Assembly (NCBI RefSeq): GCF_016808095.1
Contig: NC_068974.1
Location: 33,883,090-33,947,089, forward strand
Direction: 5' to 3'
DNA length: 64,000 bases
Source of the DNA: Vigna angularis
Taxonomy: Eukaryota > Streptophyta > Magnoliopsida > Fabales > Fabaceae
Below the pieces are notes generated by a model. The model searched no databases and was not told the DNA's origin. It saw only the letters and a program-made list of their open reading frames with translations. Position numbers and translations under genes: made by a program. Positions 1-10,374 of the stretch are shown here, piece by piece (the stretch's first letter is position 1; every line of letters starts with the position of its first letter).

Positions 1-1639
1 ATCATTCATGGTAAGCCAACTACAAAATTCATTACTATATTATCCATTTCTATTTAGGTATATCTAAGGATTGTAGCATTCTTGTTGACTTTTGGTGTTC
101 TATCTTAGTTTTTTTTTTTTACAAACTAGACATGTCATATATTGTGGTACTACCTTCTTCATCTTGAGCCCCAAAAACATTTTCCTTAAGATCTTGATAC
201 ATTTTTATTGTGTCATAAAGTATGCTCAATTTTCTCTTATATGTTTTTTCTAACACCATGCTTTTAACCTTCACATTATTAGGTGATAACCTTAATGCAA
301 TCAAATTAATACTACTAAAATATAGAAACTCTAGTTTCGCTAAGATGCCAACAAAATAAAAAGAGTAAAATCAATCCTAAGTCGTCTTCCAACGAAGACA
401 TAATTTATTCTTAACAAATTAGTTCTTATAAAAACTATACAAAAGGGTTAGTAAAATAAAAATAATAAAGAAGATAAATAAAACAAATAAAAGATTAAAT
501 AACAAAATAAAAAAAAGATAGAAACAAATAAATTTATAAAAAGATTTAAAAAAGATAAAAATAATGATAAAAAAATAACTTGATTTCACCGTTTCTTCAA
601 AATAGGATTCATTATTGTTTATCTAAAGATTATTGTTCAATTAATTATTGTTTTAGATTTTCAAATTAATCAAAGTAAATTCTCAAATCATAGTAAATTT
701 AACCAAATTGCATTCTCAATTAAATATTACTATGCGTAATCATGTCTATTCTTTTACCTTGTATATCAAGTAAAAAGATAATTAACCAAAGTACATTCTT
801 GATAAATTTTAGTTAAAGTTTCCCCCTTTAATCAAAGTACATTATTAATTATTGGAAAAAAAATCATTCAATCACATGAAAGTTTCTAACATTAATTAAA
901 GTAAATTGTCAACTAAAATTAAAAACCCCTTAACTGATATCATTGATATGGTATGTAGATTTAACACCATGTTAACTTACTACAATATAAAAATTATTAC
1001 TTTTACTTTATTAAAAAGCAAAAAACATAGAAAAAAATAAATCACAGCAAGAATAAAAAAGAGCAAACAAATTTATTCATCTAACTTCATAATCTAGTTA
1101 ATAATTTATAGTAAAATCAACTTCATAGGCTCAGCAGTTTATGAAATGTGGAGATAACATAAAAATAGAAAAGGAGAGGATGATGAACATGAGAGAAGAG
1201 AGATGATGCATTTAGGCCCCCCAACCAAAGTTCCTAAGCTCCCTTAATGTGTTTATCTAAATTTCTTTATATATAATGTGATATATGCTTTCTTTTGGGC
1301 TATTCTATAGTTGTAATCTCCTTTCTGATAATGTAATATCCTTTAATTATGTTTTAAATAATCCAATATCTTTAAGATATATTTAATTGTTATGGAGATC
1401 TAAAAATATTTTAGAAGATCTTTTCTAGATTAAAAAAGATTTGACAAATATCATCTTTTGATATTTACTTATATAGTTAAATAAATAATTATTTAAAAAC
1501 ATCAAATAAAATATCTAAATATATATATATTTTTTTTAAATTATACTTTATCATAAACATTTATCAATTATCAAAGTCATTTTTGTAGAAAAAAACTAAA
1601 GAAAATCGCAAGATCTAAGGCTTAATATACTTTGTTCTC
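1..1639. other. AT-rich intergenic DNA, no gene recognised
   Basis: This stretch is very AT-rich, with short A/T homopolymers and repeated phrases such as 'aaagtaaattctcaa'. A short minus-strand frame at 119-304 has no recognisable domain. Near 335-400 the minus strand reads 'cgttggaagacgactt', a phrase I associate with degraded plant retrotransposon DNA, so old transposon relics are likely. I cannot support any gene here. Confidence 0.6.
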
Positions 1640-1672
1640 TAGGCTAAGCACGCTTAACCATGGAGTTCTTAT
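1640..1672 (-). pseudogene. 5S rRNA-like box A/C region (partial)
   Basis: The minus strand contains AAGAACTCC, two bases, then GGTTAAGCGTGCTTAG, nearly the central part of plant 5S rRNA (AGAACTCCGCAGTTAAGCGTGCTTGG). The first and last thirds of a 5S gene are not present, so this is not a functional rRNA gene. It is best read as the 5S-derived promoter part of a Cassandra-type LTR. Confidence 0.6.
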
Positions 1673-1940
1673 AGGTTAGGCTATCGAAAAACAAATGCAT
1701 TTTGATGATATGAGTAGCCAAATCAATCCATTTAAGCTATCCTTCAACTGTATAGTCTCATACCTATACAGTCTCTAGATCCTTCTCATTCCGGTGTATG
1801 CTCGATTCATCCATGTGTCCCTTCCACTGGAAGCCTGCCAGGAGCCGCTCCTTGTCTGTGCTCCTTGTCTGTGCCCCTTGCACTTCGTGCCTCTTGCATT
1901 GGCGATCACTCCCCGCCCTCGTCAGTGCCCGGGTGTCACA
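1640..1940 (-). mobile_element. Cassandra-like TRIM LTR fragment carrying a 5S rRNA-like segment
   Basis: Read on the minus strand, the fragment starts TGTGACACCCGGGC at 1940, the TG terminus expected of an LTR. It ends near 1640 in a block closely resembling the internal promoter region of plant 5S rRNA (AGAACTCC, then GTTAAGCGTGCTT, at 1640-1672). Cassandra elements are terminal-repeat retrotransposons in miniature whose LTRs carry a 5S promoter, which fits. The sequence diverges right after this block, so the 3' end of the LTR is missing. It is more GC-rich than its surroundings. An isolated 5S pseudogene next to another LTR is the alternative. Confidence 0.55.
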
Positions 1941-2376
1941 TTCTTCATGCAATGCTTAGCTTGACTTATTGTAGTTTTCATTATTTTCTATTCTTGAATT
2001 TATCTTCAAGTTTCATGAAAATTTAACTAATTTATTTTCACACCTCCATGACTTTAACATAACTACAACTGTACTAACACACATCAAAATATCCAAAAAA
2101 AATAAAATATTTATGCAATTAAAAACTATTTTTAACATCTCACACTCAATAATCTCAATTATAATAAATCCTAATTAAAATATTCTTTTAAAGTACAAAA
2201 ATCAATTAAGAGTACACTAGACTAAATGAGGATATAAATATACGCATTCTATCATTAAATCTCAAAATTCTTATACTAGGCAAATAATTTCTCCATTCTT
2301 TTGTCCTCTCAAGGTATTTTACTTCTGAATGAAATCATCACTTACTTATGTTAGAAAAAAATAATGAAATACAAAA

Positions 2377-2419
<43 letters not shown>

Positions 2420-2673
2420 TGAAGAAGAGGAATAAGAAGAAGATAGAGATGAAGATTAATAATGGCAAAAATCTAATTAAATAAAATACTAATTGGTAAT
2501 AAAATTAAAATCATTAACCTATAAATAGCATTTATTCATAAAATTAATAATACATAAAAACATTAATAATCATAAGATAATTTAATTATTTTTTAAATTA
2601 TATGAAATGTTTCAAATAACTTGAGTCGGTGGATTTTATTCTATAAGTTAGCTATACGAATGGAGTTTAATTT
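1941..2673. other. AT-rich intergenic DNA with an (AAT)n microsatellite
   Basis: There is no coding signal. A perfect AAT trinucleotide microsatellite occupies about 2378-2419. The last five bases, aattt at 2669-2673, are the left target-site duplication of the following solo LTR. Confidence 0.7.
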
Positions 2674-5270
2674 TGTCACGCCCCATTAATTAACCTGCTT
2701 ATTCACCTCTCTACTTCCATAAATGCACCTTGCCACGCGTACACCTCCATTTGACACGCACGCCCTTCATTTAAAACGCACTCACGTTCACAATGCATGC
2801 ATGCTGACAAGTGTCACTTTGGAACGTTCCAAAGCGTTAATGGAATCCAAGTGGCAGCAGGCGGTTGGACGATCGTCCTGCGTGAGGAAAGAAATGATTT
2901 CTGGAAAACTCTTTCCCTTTCTCTGTGCACTTCATCTTCTTCCTCCAACTCTCTGATCTCTCAAACTCTCTACCTTCTCTCTAGAACCTCCATTCTTCTC
3001 TCTTCTGTAACTCACCACCCTTTGCTCCGTTCACGTTTCAGCACCGTAAGAAGCATCCCTGCACCGTGAGCTTTCCATCAAACCGATTGGTTTTGGATTC
3101 TGAAACGGGTAAGTTTCACGTCCTCAACCACTCTTCATTTTCAACATGCAAGCTTCGTTTTAATCTGCATGCACCTCCTCTGAACCAGTATTGGTTTTCT
3201 GTAATTTTAGTTGGAAGAGTTTTGGGGTTTTGAACGTTAAGGGTAGAAGAGTATACTGGAATCTTGTGTTCTTTTTGAAGAACGAAAGCACGTTGCTTAA
3301 TCCGGGTAAGGGAAGCTTATTGGTTTAATTCATGAAATTTCTGTACTGCATGTGCGTTATGTAATGCTTGAAATATGATTTATGATATTGGACTTTGGAG
3401 TTTATGAATATGATTCTGAGATGATATGAGAAAACGATGCATGTATGTACTGGAAATTATATGCTGAGTGTATGAATGTTCTGTTACGTTGTATGTGGAT
3501 GATTTTGTTGTTTGAATGTTAGTATATGATGTTGATTAAAAGCATGAGAAGCATGGAAAAATACTATGTTAAGATTGATTAAATGCATGAAAGTTATACT
3601 GGAAAATGAGTTACTGTAAAAGAAGATTTATATGAAAAGTGCATGAAATTGAACGTTCGTATCGATACGGTCATTGACCGTTCGGTATTATCAGTAAATT
3701 CTTGTATTAGTCGGACCCTTTCATTTGGAAAGGACTTCCTTTGAGAACGAACGCCCTCTTATATAGTTTTACGTTGTGCTTTCGGCCAGACGTAAACATC
3801 ACGAGTGTTGTGTGAGAATTGAGAAGTCTGATAATATCCCTTTGAACTTTTAGTCAAATTATTAAAACATAAACTTTAAATATCTCATCTTATATAAATT
3901 CCAATTTCTATGATTTTGAATTCAGCTAAGAGCCTTGACCTAAAAACGTACGTCCTAAGTGGCGTTCGGTCTTAGACCGAACGCTCGTTCAAAAAGGCAA
4001 ACGATTAGTAGCGCTCGTCCTTATGTCGAGCGTTCGTCTTTGGTAGCGTTCGACCTTATGTCGAGCGTTCGTTCTTGATAGCGCTCGTCCTTATGTCGAG
4101 CGTTCGTCTTTGGTAGCGTTCGACCTTATGTCGAGCGTTCGTTCGTGATAGCGCTCGTTCTTTTGTCGAGCGTTCGTATTTGATAGTGTTCGACCCTTGT
4201 CGAGCGTACATCCTTAATAGCGTTCGGCCTCTGTCGAGCGTTAGTCTTTAATAGCGTTTGGCCTTGTCGAGCGTTGATCTTTAAATAGCGTTCGTTCTGA
4301 TCTCAAATAGCGTTCGTCCAAACAGTGAATTAACGTTCGTCTTTTTATGGAAGTGTAATTAAGAATGAAAATGTGATGTTGAGGGAAGTATAAAATGTGC
4401 GAACCATATATGAATTGATATTATGATGTTGGAATTTGAACGAGCGTTCCAGGGTGGAACGACTCTTGACTGGATATTGATATTTGTTGTATGAACGTGG
4501 TAAGCTTAGATGGTGATCCATCCTGATATTCCGTGAGTGCTCGTTCTCAAGTAGAGAGGAGTAGGTCATGCGTGGGAATGGCAGGAGGTCTAGACCATAA
4601 CTGTAACTTGGCAAAAAGACTAACCTCAGGTGGATACTGATGAGCATTCCAGTTACCCCACCTGAGTGCATGGACGCCTTAGCTACACAGGTTTCATACA
4701 GTCCGGACAGTCAGTCTAGTATCAGGAATTTTGTTGAATTAATGTATGATTTGAATGTATGCGTTATGAATAAATTGATATGTTTGATATGTGTGAACTG
4801 TATGTTTGACTTGAATTAAATTCAATGAGCTTACCCTTGCGTTTTCCATTGTGTTGTCCCGTCTATGTATACCCGTCTTGTCGAATGCAATGATCATCCG
4901 TGTGGATGTGAGCAGATGGTGAGGCGTTACTTGAAGAAACGCTGGAAGAAGAAAATTTGGAGGACGCCAACCTCGTCGAAGCTGAAGTGAAGGCCGAACA
5001 ATGAACGTTCGGTTCTAGTTAGTGTATTTAGAGTAGCGAGCGGTTGTGAGCGAGCGCTCTTTTGATTGTAAATAGTTGGACGTGCGGTCATTATTTGGTA
5101 CACCGTTCGTCCTTGTTTTTTTTGTAAACGCTCGTTAATTCTAATATATGAAAGGCCGTTCGGCCATTTGTTTAATCTGTTCCCTTTAATATTAAAACTG
5201 TTTTGGGGGATTGATACGTGTAATTATTCTAAGTATATGGTTGTTGACTGTATAATTTTGGGATGTTACA
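2674..5270 (+). mobile_element. Ty3/gypsy-type solo LTR (family A)
   Basis: The block starts TGTCACGCCCC, ends GGGATGTTACA and is flanked by a perfect 5-bp duplication, aattt (2669-2673 and 5271-5275). No internal region, primer site or coding domain is present, so it is a 2597-bp solo LTR left by LTR-LTR recombination. It holds possible leader-intron donors (GTAAGT near 3108; GTAAGGG at 3306), a CpG-rich tandem array (about 3960-4330), a conserved 'catcctga...tccgtgag...ggcaggaggtc' module (about 4510-4690) and a conserved hairpin (4895-4908). This plan is shared with the other gypsy LTRs in the window. Confidence 0.85.
3960..4330 (+). repeat. CpG-rich tandem repeats inside LTR family A
   Basis: This is a run of about 30-35-bp imperfect repeats built on 'gcgttcg', 'ccttatgtcgagcgttcg' and 'gcgctcgtcc'. 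Because 'cgaacg' and 'cgttcg' alternate, many copies are locally palindromic. The block is much richer in CpG than the surrounding LTR. It is absent from the AT-rich host DNA and belongs to the LTR. Confidence 0.8.
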
Positions 5271-5275
5271 AATTT

Positions 5276-5421
5276 CATCATATTATGACTAAATGTACTA
5301 TCTGTAAATAATATAAATAATAAATAAAGTCTTAACAGAATCGATGTAATGTTACAGGACAATATTATACAAGCTAAAATAATCAGACAGTGTATATGTG
5401 AAGTCTAATGAGACGAATCAA
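5276..5421. other. AT-rich host sequence between two LTR insertions
   Basis: This belongs to the same AT-rich repeat family as 29.40, 42.93 and 56.06 kb. Those loci read 'gacgaatcaatactta' without interruption, showing the empty site of the retrotransposon that begins at 5422. The last five bases, atcaa (5417-5421), are its left target-site duplication. Confidence 0.7.
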
Positions 5422-8160
5422 TGTAAGGACCTCATTTTAAGTGATAAGGACACCCACTCCTTGGCCGTGACATTATTCACTCACTTTGCAATCAAGGAGT
5501 CACGGGCCAACTCTTCTTCACGTGAAAAGAAACACTCTTTATGGCTCCACCCACTGTTGCCTTCTATTTAAAATTGTTTACCTCTTCTCCAGAAAAGAAA
5601 AGTGGCGTGTGTGGTGTCTTCTCCATCTAACAAAGACGGCAGTTTCCTCTTGGTCTTGTGTCTCCCTCCAGAAAGTGAATTTCCAGTGTCTCAATAATCA
5701 AACACGCATGCTACCTTCATCTCTTCTTGGCTGTAGGAAGGTTGTGCATGGGGAAGAATGTTCACAGCCAAGAGAAGAGGTGCAGCAGCCACCTTTAGAG
5801 GAGAAAACGTTCCAGCAACAAGCTGGAAGTCTCACGGCCCTGGTCCAGCTGAGTTGGAAGAAGAAACACACGGCCATGGCAGCAGAGAGAGCAGCGGAGG
5901 GAAGGAACTCTTCTCCTGTTTCCAGCCGTCCAAAGAACACCCGAGGGAAGCAATTCAAATTTTACAAGAGGTGAGAGGAAGGCTAGGAGGAAGCAACAAT
6001 CAGAAAGAGAGAGGGAGAAAGAAAAAAGAGAAAAATGGAGCCAGAGGAGAAGGAGAATTCCACTGGAGAAGGATCGGAACATATGGGAGAGGATCAAGTT
6101 CTTGATGGAAGTCTTCAAGAGGTAAGGGGAGCTAGATCTTTTGTTTAGTTGATGATATATGTTATATTTGATGCAAATCTGGGATGAATGGGATGAATAT
6201 TTGGGTTCTGGTTTCGTTTATGGGTTTCTGGAAAACTTGCAGAAATTCTGCAGAAACACCGTTCGTCCAATTTGATTTCAAATTGGACGTTCGTCCTAAA
6301 TAGCTAACGTTCGTCCAAAATGGTTGAACGTTCGTCAAGGTGAATTTGGACGTTCGTCCAATATGTTCGGTAGTCGTTGGAGAGCGTTCGTTTGTGGACG
6401 CTCGTTCAAAGTTGGTGAAGTGGAAAGTGGACGTTCGTCCCATTTGCTATGCGCGTCCGTCCTTAAATCAAAGTGTTCGACATTGAGTGATTCGTTCTGT
6501 ACGTGTGAGCGTTCGTCCGCAAAGGCTCGTCGCGCGTTCGTCCAAGTTGTAGATTATGAACGTCCATGCTTCAGCTAGCAAGTGAGCGTTCGTCCCAGTG
6601 AGCGTTCGCCAGAGAGCGTTCGCCAGTGAGCGTTCGTCCAAGTGAGCGTTCGTACAGACCACGAGCGTTCGTCCATGACTTCAACTTGTGGAGCGTTCGT
6701 CCAAATAGTGAGCGTTCGTCCGTAATTGAGTGAGCGTTCGTCCAATAGTACCCAGTGAATAGTACTCGTCCAAATAGTATTTTACAAATGTTGAATTTTA
6801 AGTTCCTTTGCTTTTGGATTTAATTGTGTGTATCAATGTTTGGAATATTATCTATGACATGAATTATGTGAATGTATGAGATATGTTGGAATTGTTGGGA
6901 TAATATGGTGGTATCTGATTTTTCCTAATTGAGGTTAAGATTCAATGTAACAGTAAGTATGTTATTTAAATATTTCGGTTGCAATTTATGAATGCATGTT
7001 CATGTAATCAAGATTGGTTGAAAGGGTATGGTTATAAGTGGTTTATGATGTACATTGTTGGTCCAAAAGAAATATCATGAGGTTTAAAATGGTCGGATTG
7101 AATCGGAAATTTAGATCTCTCGGTGAGATCAGTTGGTGTAAAGAATGAATGTGGGAAGCTTAGCCGGTTGTTCATCCTGATGTTCCGTGAGTACTCGTCC
7201 TCACGTAGAGGGGGTACGTCATGTGTGGGAACGGCAGGAGGTCCTAGTCCTAGGGTATCTGGACAGATAGGACTAACCTCGGGTGGCAGCTGATGACAGT
7301 TCCAGTTACTACATCACCCGGGTGCACGAACACCGAAGCTACACAGAGACTCAGAATTTTATTATTGAGAATTGTAAAGAATGAATGTGGGAAGCTTAGC
7401 CGGTTGTTCATCCTGATGTTCCGTGAGTACTCGTCCTCACGTAGAGGGGGTACGTCATGTGTGGGAACGGCAGGAGGTCCTAGTCCTAGGGTATCGGGAC
7501 AGATAGGACTAACCTCGGGTGGCAGCTGATGAGAGTTCCAGTTACTACATCACCCGGGTGCACGAACATCGAAGCTACACAGAATTCATTCTAGTCCGGA
7601 CGAGTTTGTCTATGAAGTAACGAGTCTGTCTATGAAGTAACAAGTCGGGGTATAAAGTAACAAGTATTGTAATGTTGGTTTACCATGTTTGGATGACTTT
7701 TGCATGTTGTATGAGTGGGTGGAATTATGGTTTAATGAATATGCTCTAATTGTTCTTTTATACGAATCTAAGTATGATAACATTGAATTTAACTGTTCTA
7801 TCTGTATAACATGTTTTTATATCTAGCTCACCCTTGCATTGTTTTGTTATGTGCTGTTTGGGTATGTTTCGTTGGCGATGATCATCCACTTGGATGGGAG
7901 CAGATGTTGTCGTGGAGTTTCCCTTGGAGCCATAGCTGGAGGTTGTTGATATTGCGGAGTAATCTTCTTAGAATTTCTTGATTAAACACTTGTAGTGTTT
8001 AATCCTTTCAACTGTTTAAGTTTAAATTTTAAGTTCCTTTTATTTCTGGATGACTGTAATACCACATTTAATTACACGTCAAAATTCTGACTGTTCTCTA
8101 TATTTGAATGTTAACGTCCTTATTATATAATATTGATTATTATATAATCGGGATGTTACA
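5422..8160 (+). repeat. 5' LTR of the WOX-bearing retrotransposon (family B)
   Basis: The LTR starts TGTAAGGACC and ends GGGATGTTACA, 2739 bp, exactly as long as the 3' LTR. It contains a splice-donor-like GTAAGGGGAGCTAG at 6122, a CpG-rich 'gcgttcgtcc' array (about 6258-6760), an internal tandem duplication of about 236 bp (7138-7373, then from 7374) and the conserved hairpin at 7883-7896. The open frames inside it recur identically in the 3' LTR and match no protein I know, so I do not call genes from them. Confidence 0.93.
6258..6760 (+). repeat. CpG-rich 'gagcgttcgtcc' subrepeats in the LTR
   Basis: More than twenty imperfect copies of a 10-14-bp motif (gagcgttcgtcc, gcgttcgcca, gaacgttcgtcc) are packed into about 500 bp, in places spaced by only a few bases ('agtgagcgttcgtcc'). 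The same block recurs in the 3' LTR at 12417-12919. It occupies the same slot, between the leader donor and the conserved modules, as unrelated CpG-rich blocks in other LTR families here. Confidence 0.85.
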
Positions 8161-8164
8161 TTAA

Positions 8165-8176
8165 TGGTATCAGAGC
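8165..8176 (+). promoter_or_regulatory. Primer-binding site complementary to initiator tRNA-Met
   Basis: TGGTATCAGAGC lies four bases after the 5' LTR end. This is the standard plant LTR-retrotransposon primer site pairing with the 3' end of initiator methionine tRNA, and it fixes the element's orientation as plus. Confidence 0.95.
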
Positions 8177-8301
8177 AGTTCTTCCTTAGAAACCTGTAGG
8201 TTGTGGATGCGCTTCGTTTGTGATTGTGTACTTTGGTCTCGGGTTGGAAGTTGTATTGGTTTGTGTCAGGCTAATGGTCTTTCTTTCTGTATGAACAGAA
8301 G

Positions 8302-8845
8302 ATGGTACCTACTTCTTCTCCTCCTTCGTCCCAGGGAGTTGATCCGTCTGACTCTAATCAGATGTTGAATGCGGTGTTCCAAGCGTTGCAAGAACAGAAT
8401 GCTGCATTGGTGGAGTAAAATACCATAACCCTGCACAATCAAGAAGCCGCAAGGGTATTTGCCAAGAACGCGAGAGTAACATCTGAGAACACTCAAAGAC
8501 AATCCATTAAAGTGATTGACTAGTGGCTGAACCGTTCAGAGTGTTTTCTCTTCTGTTATTTTGGTCCAAGAGTGGAACTTGGAAAGCCTTCTGCAACACC
8601 ATCCAGTCTGGTTTGATGGGAAGTGCAGTCCGAATGAAGCTGATCAGTGGTTAAGGGACATTGAGAGAAATTATAGTGCTAAGAGATGTCCAGATGAGAA
8701 AGGGCTAGCATATGCTGAGTACTTGCCTTACAGTGTAAGGTATGACCTGGAGATTGAATTCCTTCAGTTAATACCGGGTAATACGTCGTGACTGAGTATG
8801 CGGGCAGGTTCGAGCACTTGCTCTGATTGAACACCATGACTACGG

Positions 8846-8850
<5 letters not shown>
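8302..8850 (+). pseudogene. Degenerate gag fragment of the retrotransposon
   Basis: An ATG at 8302 opens a gag-like frame (MVPTSSPPSSQG...), which ends at a TAA after about 38 codons where the sequence still reads as gag. The same frame continues to a TAG near 8521. A shifted frame from 8561 gives the retrotransposon-gag-like stretch WFDGKCSPNEADQWLRDIE, typical of Ty3/gypsy capsid N-termini. The homology stops at the long A-tract at 8850. With stops, a frameshift and no nucleocapsid zinc knuckle or pol, this cannot give a working capsid. Mobilisation would need proteins supplied in trans. Confidence 0.8.

Positions 8851-8892
<42 letters not shown>
8850..8892 (+). repeat. 43-bp A-tract at the left junction of the captured segment
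   Basis: An uninterrupted run of A separates gag sequence ('tacggttat') from the foreign segment ('tttgttatc'). A second A-tract at 11241-11260 marks the other junction with similar context ('tcggttgat' A20 'tttagtatg'). The matched pair suggests homopolymer microhomology during capture. Confidence 0.8.
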
Positions 8893-8896
<4 letters not shown>

Positions 8897-9809
8897 TTAT
8901 CATTATGAGTTTAATTCTCCCTATCTTAACCTTGATGCGCCATGTTTTGGTCTTTTGCTCGTGTTTAAGCCTAAACACTGTTTAAACCGTTTTTGTCGTC
9001 AAGTTAATGCTTTAATCCTGTCGTGTTCAACCTTAAACATTCATTCATTTCATTAACATGTATCATTTTTGGGTTATCAACCTCTATGTGTCTAAACCAG
9101 ATTTCGGCTCCCGTTCAGGTTGTGTCAAACGTATGTATTCTGTGTTTTCAAAGTTCATTAATACTTTGTTATTTTTGCCTTAATGTGAAATCCTATTGGT
9201 TATTTTTGAGTCTGCAAACACAAAGGTTGTTTTAAGATTGGGGTAAATTCATGTTCTGTTTACCTTATCGAGTATTGAAGTATCGTTAAAATTTTGATAA
9301 ATTTTTAGACATAATTTTCACGCGTTTCAAACTCATTGATAACTTATTATGTTCTTCTTTTGGGCCAAATAAAAATAAAAATAGTTGAGAATAACTCTGA
9401 GTCAAATTTCAAAATTTCGTAATAAATTAATTTATCTAAATTTGTGAACAAGTACATATATATATATATTTCAAATAAATACAATAAAGATTTCAAACAG
9501 GTGGTTGTGTTTCTGTGAGGTTTTTCTCTTCTGATACTCTTGAGTTTGGAAAGACGTTAACCTGTAAATAAATCGTTAGAAAAAATATATAACTGGCATG
9601 GCAGATAATAAAAATAATCATCAAACTAGCATGGCAGATAAATATTACAATGCATAATTAAAATAAATATGTTCTAGAGTCGATCATAAGTGATCGTTAA
9701 ATATTACAGTCCATAAAATACGCAGATAAGGTAAATAAACAAAAAGCAAATAAAGGATGTTCGGGAATCGATCACTCGTGATCATTAAGTTACAGATAAA
9801 AATAAAAAT
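8893..9809. other. Captured flanking or 3'-untranslated region of the WOX-like gene
   Basis: This lies downstream of the stop codon on the minus strand. It is AT-rich with no convincing coding frame. It holds two short palindrome-like motifs, 'gatcactcgtgatc' (near 9769-9782) and 'gatcataagtgatc' (near 9681-9694), and two copies of 'agcatggcagata'/'ggcatggcagata' (near 9594-9640). It plausibly carries the gene's 3' UTR and terminator, but I cannot place a polyadenylation site with confidence. Confidence 0.5.
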
Positions 9810-10356
9810 TTAACGAAAATATTCTCGAGCTGGTTGTGGTGGCCTAAGGGAGAGCTCCGTCGAGGGAGCTCTGATTCGGAATGCGAGAGGCATGGGTTGA
9901 GGGATTTGTCGTTCGTCCCTGTCATCGTCGATGATGATAGGAACAGGGAACAAATCCAGCAGCCTTGGCGCCTTCATAATCACCCAGCCATATTCTTCAA
10001 ACAAAAATTTGTGTTAATAATAGAAGGGGAAGAATAAAATAAAGTAAATGAAAATAAAAATAGTGGTAATTAGGGTTCTTACCATACATATACAGCGGCA
10101 GCTGAGAAAATACGGTGCCAGTGGGATCTAATTCCGCTTGCCAGCGCCTAACCCGGTTACCGTGATTGTTGAACCAGCAGTGTACATTATATTCACTGAC
10201 TTCTCCGAAGGCCCTGAGTCGAGATGTAATCTCGACGACTTGGGCTCTGCTGGGATGTGTGACCCCGTGGTTGAAGATATTGGTCATCATTTTAACCTGG
10301 TCATCAGTAGGTTTCCACCGCTGACTGGTGTACCTCTCCATCTCCATATCACTCAT
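9810..10356 (-). CDS. WUSCHEL-related (WOX-type) homeodomain protein captured in an LTR retrotransposon
   Basis: Two coding exons on the minus strand: 10356-10083 and 9994-9810, joined by an 88-bp intron with GTAAGA donor (at 10082) and TTTGAAG acceptor (ending 9995). A 5'-UTR acceptor (TTATGCTTTAG) ends at 10375. The frame stays open across the junction for 152 residues. Residues about 11-75 form a WOX homeodomain: QRWKPTDDQ at the start, P35, EITSRLRAFG (42-51) before helix 3, and NVHCWFNNH (57-65), which corresponds to NVFYWFQNH of WUS-clade proteins. The invariant W61, F62 and N64 are kept, while the following HKAR becomes HGNR. Residues 103-110, LLDLFPVP, resemble the WUS box (TLxLFPxx), and residues 136-142, STELSLR, resemble an EAR repressor motif. 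A nuclear DNA-binding repressor is inferred. It is short for the family and lies antisense to the element. An undecayed relic is the alternative. Confidence 0.85.
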
Positions 10357-10374
10357 CTTCTTCTCAGAGTATTT

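Larger units (their letters stand above)
6122..8298 (+). other. Predicted leader intron of the retrotransposon transcript
   Basis: A strong donor context, AG|GTAAGGGG, lies at 6122. A fitting acceptor (pyrimidine-rich 'tctttctttctgtatgaacag') ends at 8298, four bases before the gag ATG at 8302. Splicing would remove the rest of the LTR, the primer-binding site and the untranslated leader, and place gag near the 5' end of the mRNA. The donor motif GTAAGGG(G)AGCT recurs at the same place in family A, D and E LTRs. The intron is inferred; no transcript data are available. Confidence 0.45.

Noticed and set aside
119..304. Minus-strand 61-codon frame
   Set aside because: No homology recognised, flanked by AT-rich relic DNA. 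It might be a scrap of retrotransposon protein, but I cannot support that.
3960..4330. Regular short repeats resembling a CRISPR array
   Set aside because: Units are contiguous and imperfect without unique spacers, sit in a plant LTR, and have no cas genes nearby. They are LTR subrepeats.
5486..6118. Overlapping open frames in the LTR, repeated identically at 11645-12277
   Set aside because: They lie wholly inside the LTRs, overlap in several frames on both strands, and have no recognisable protein features. Their identity only reflects LTR identity.
8679..8978. Minus-strand frame with a long phenylalanine run
   Set aside because: The run is the translated A43 tract; the frame crosses the gag/cargo junction.
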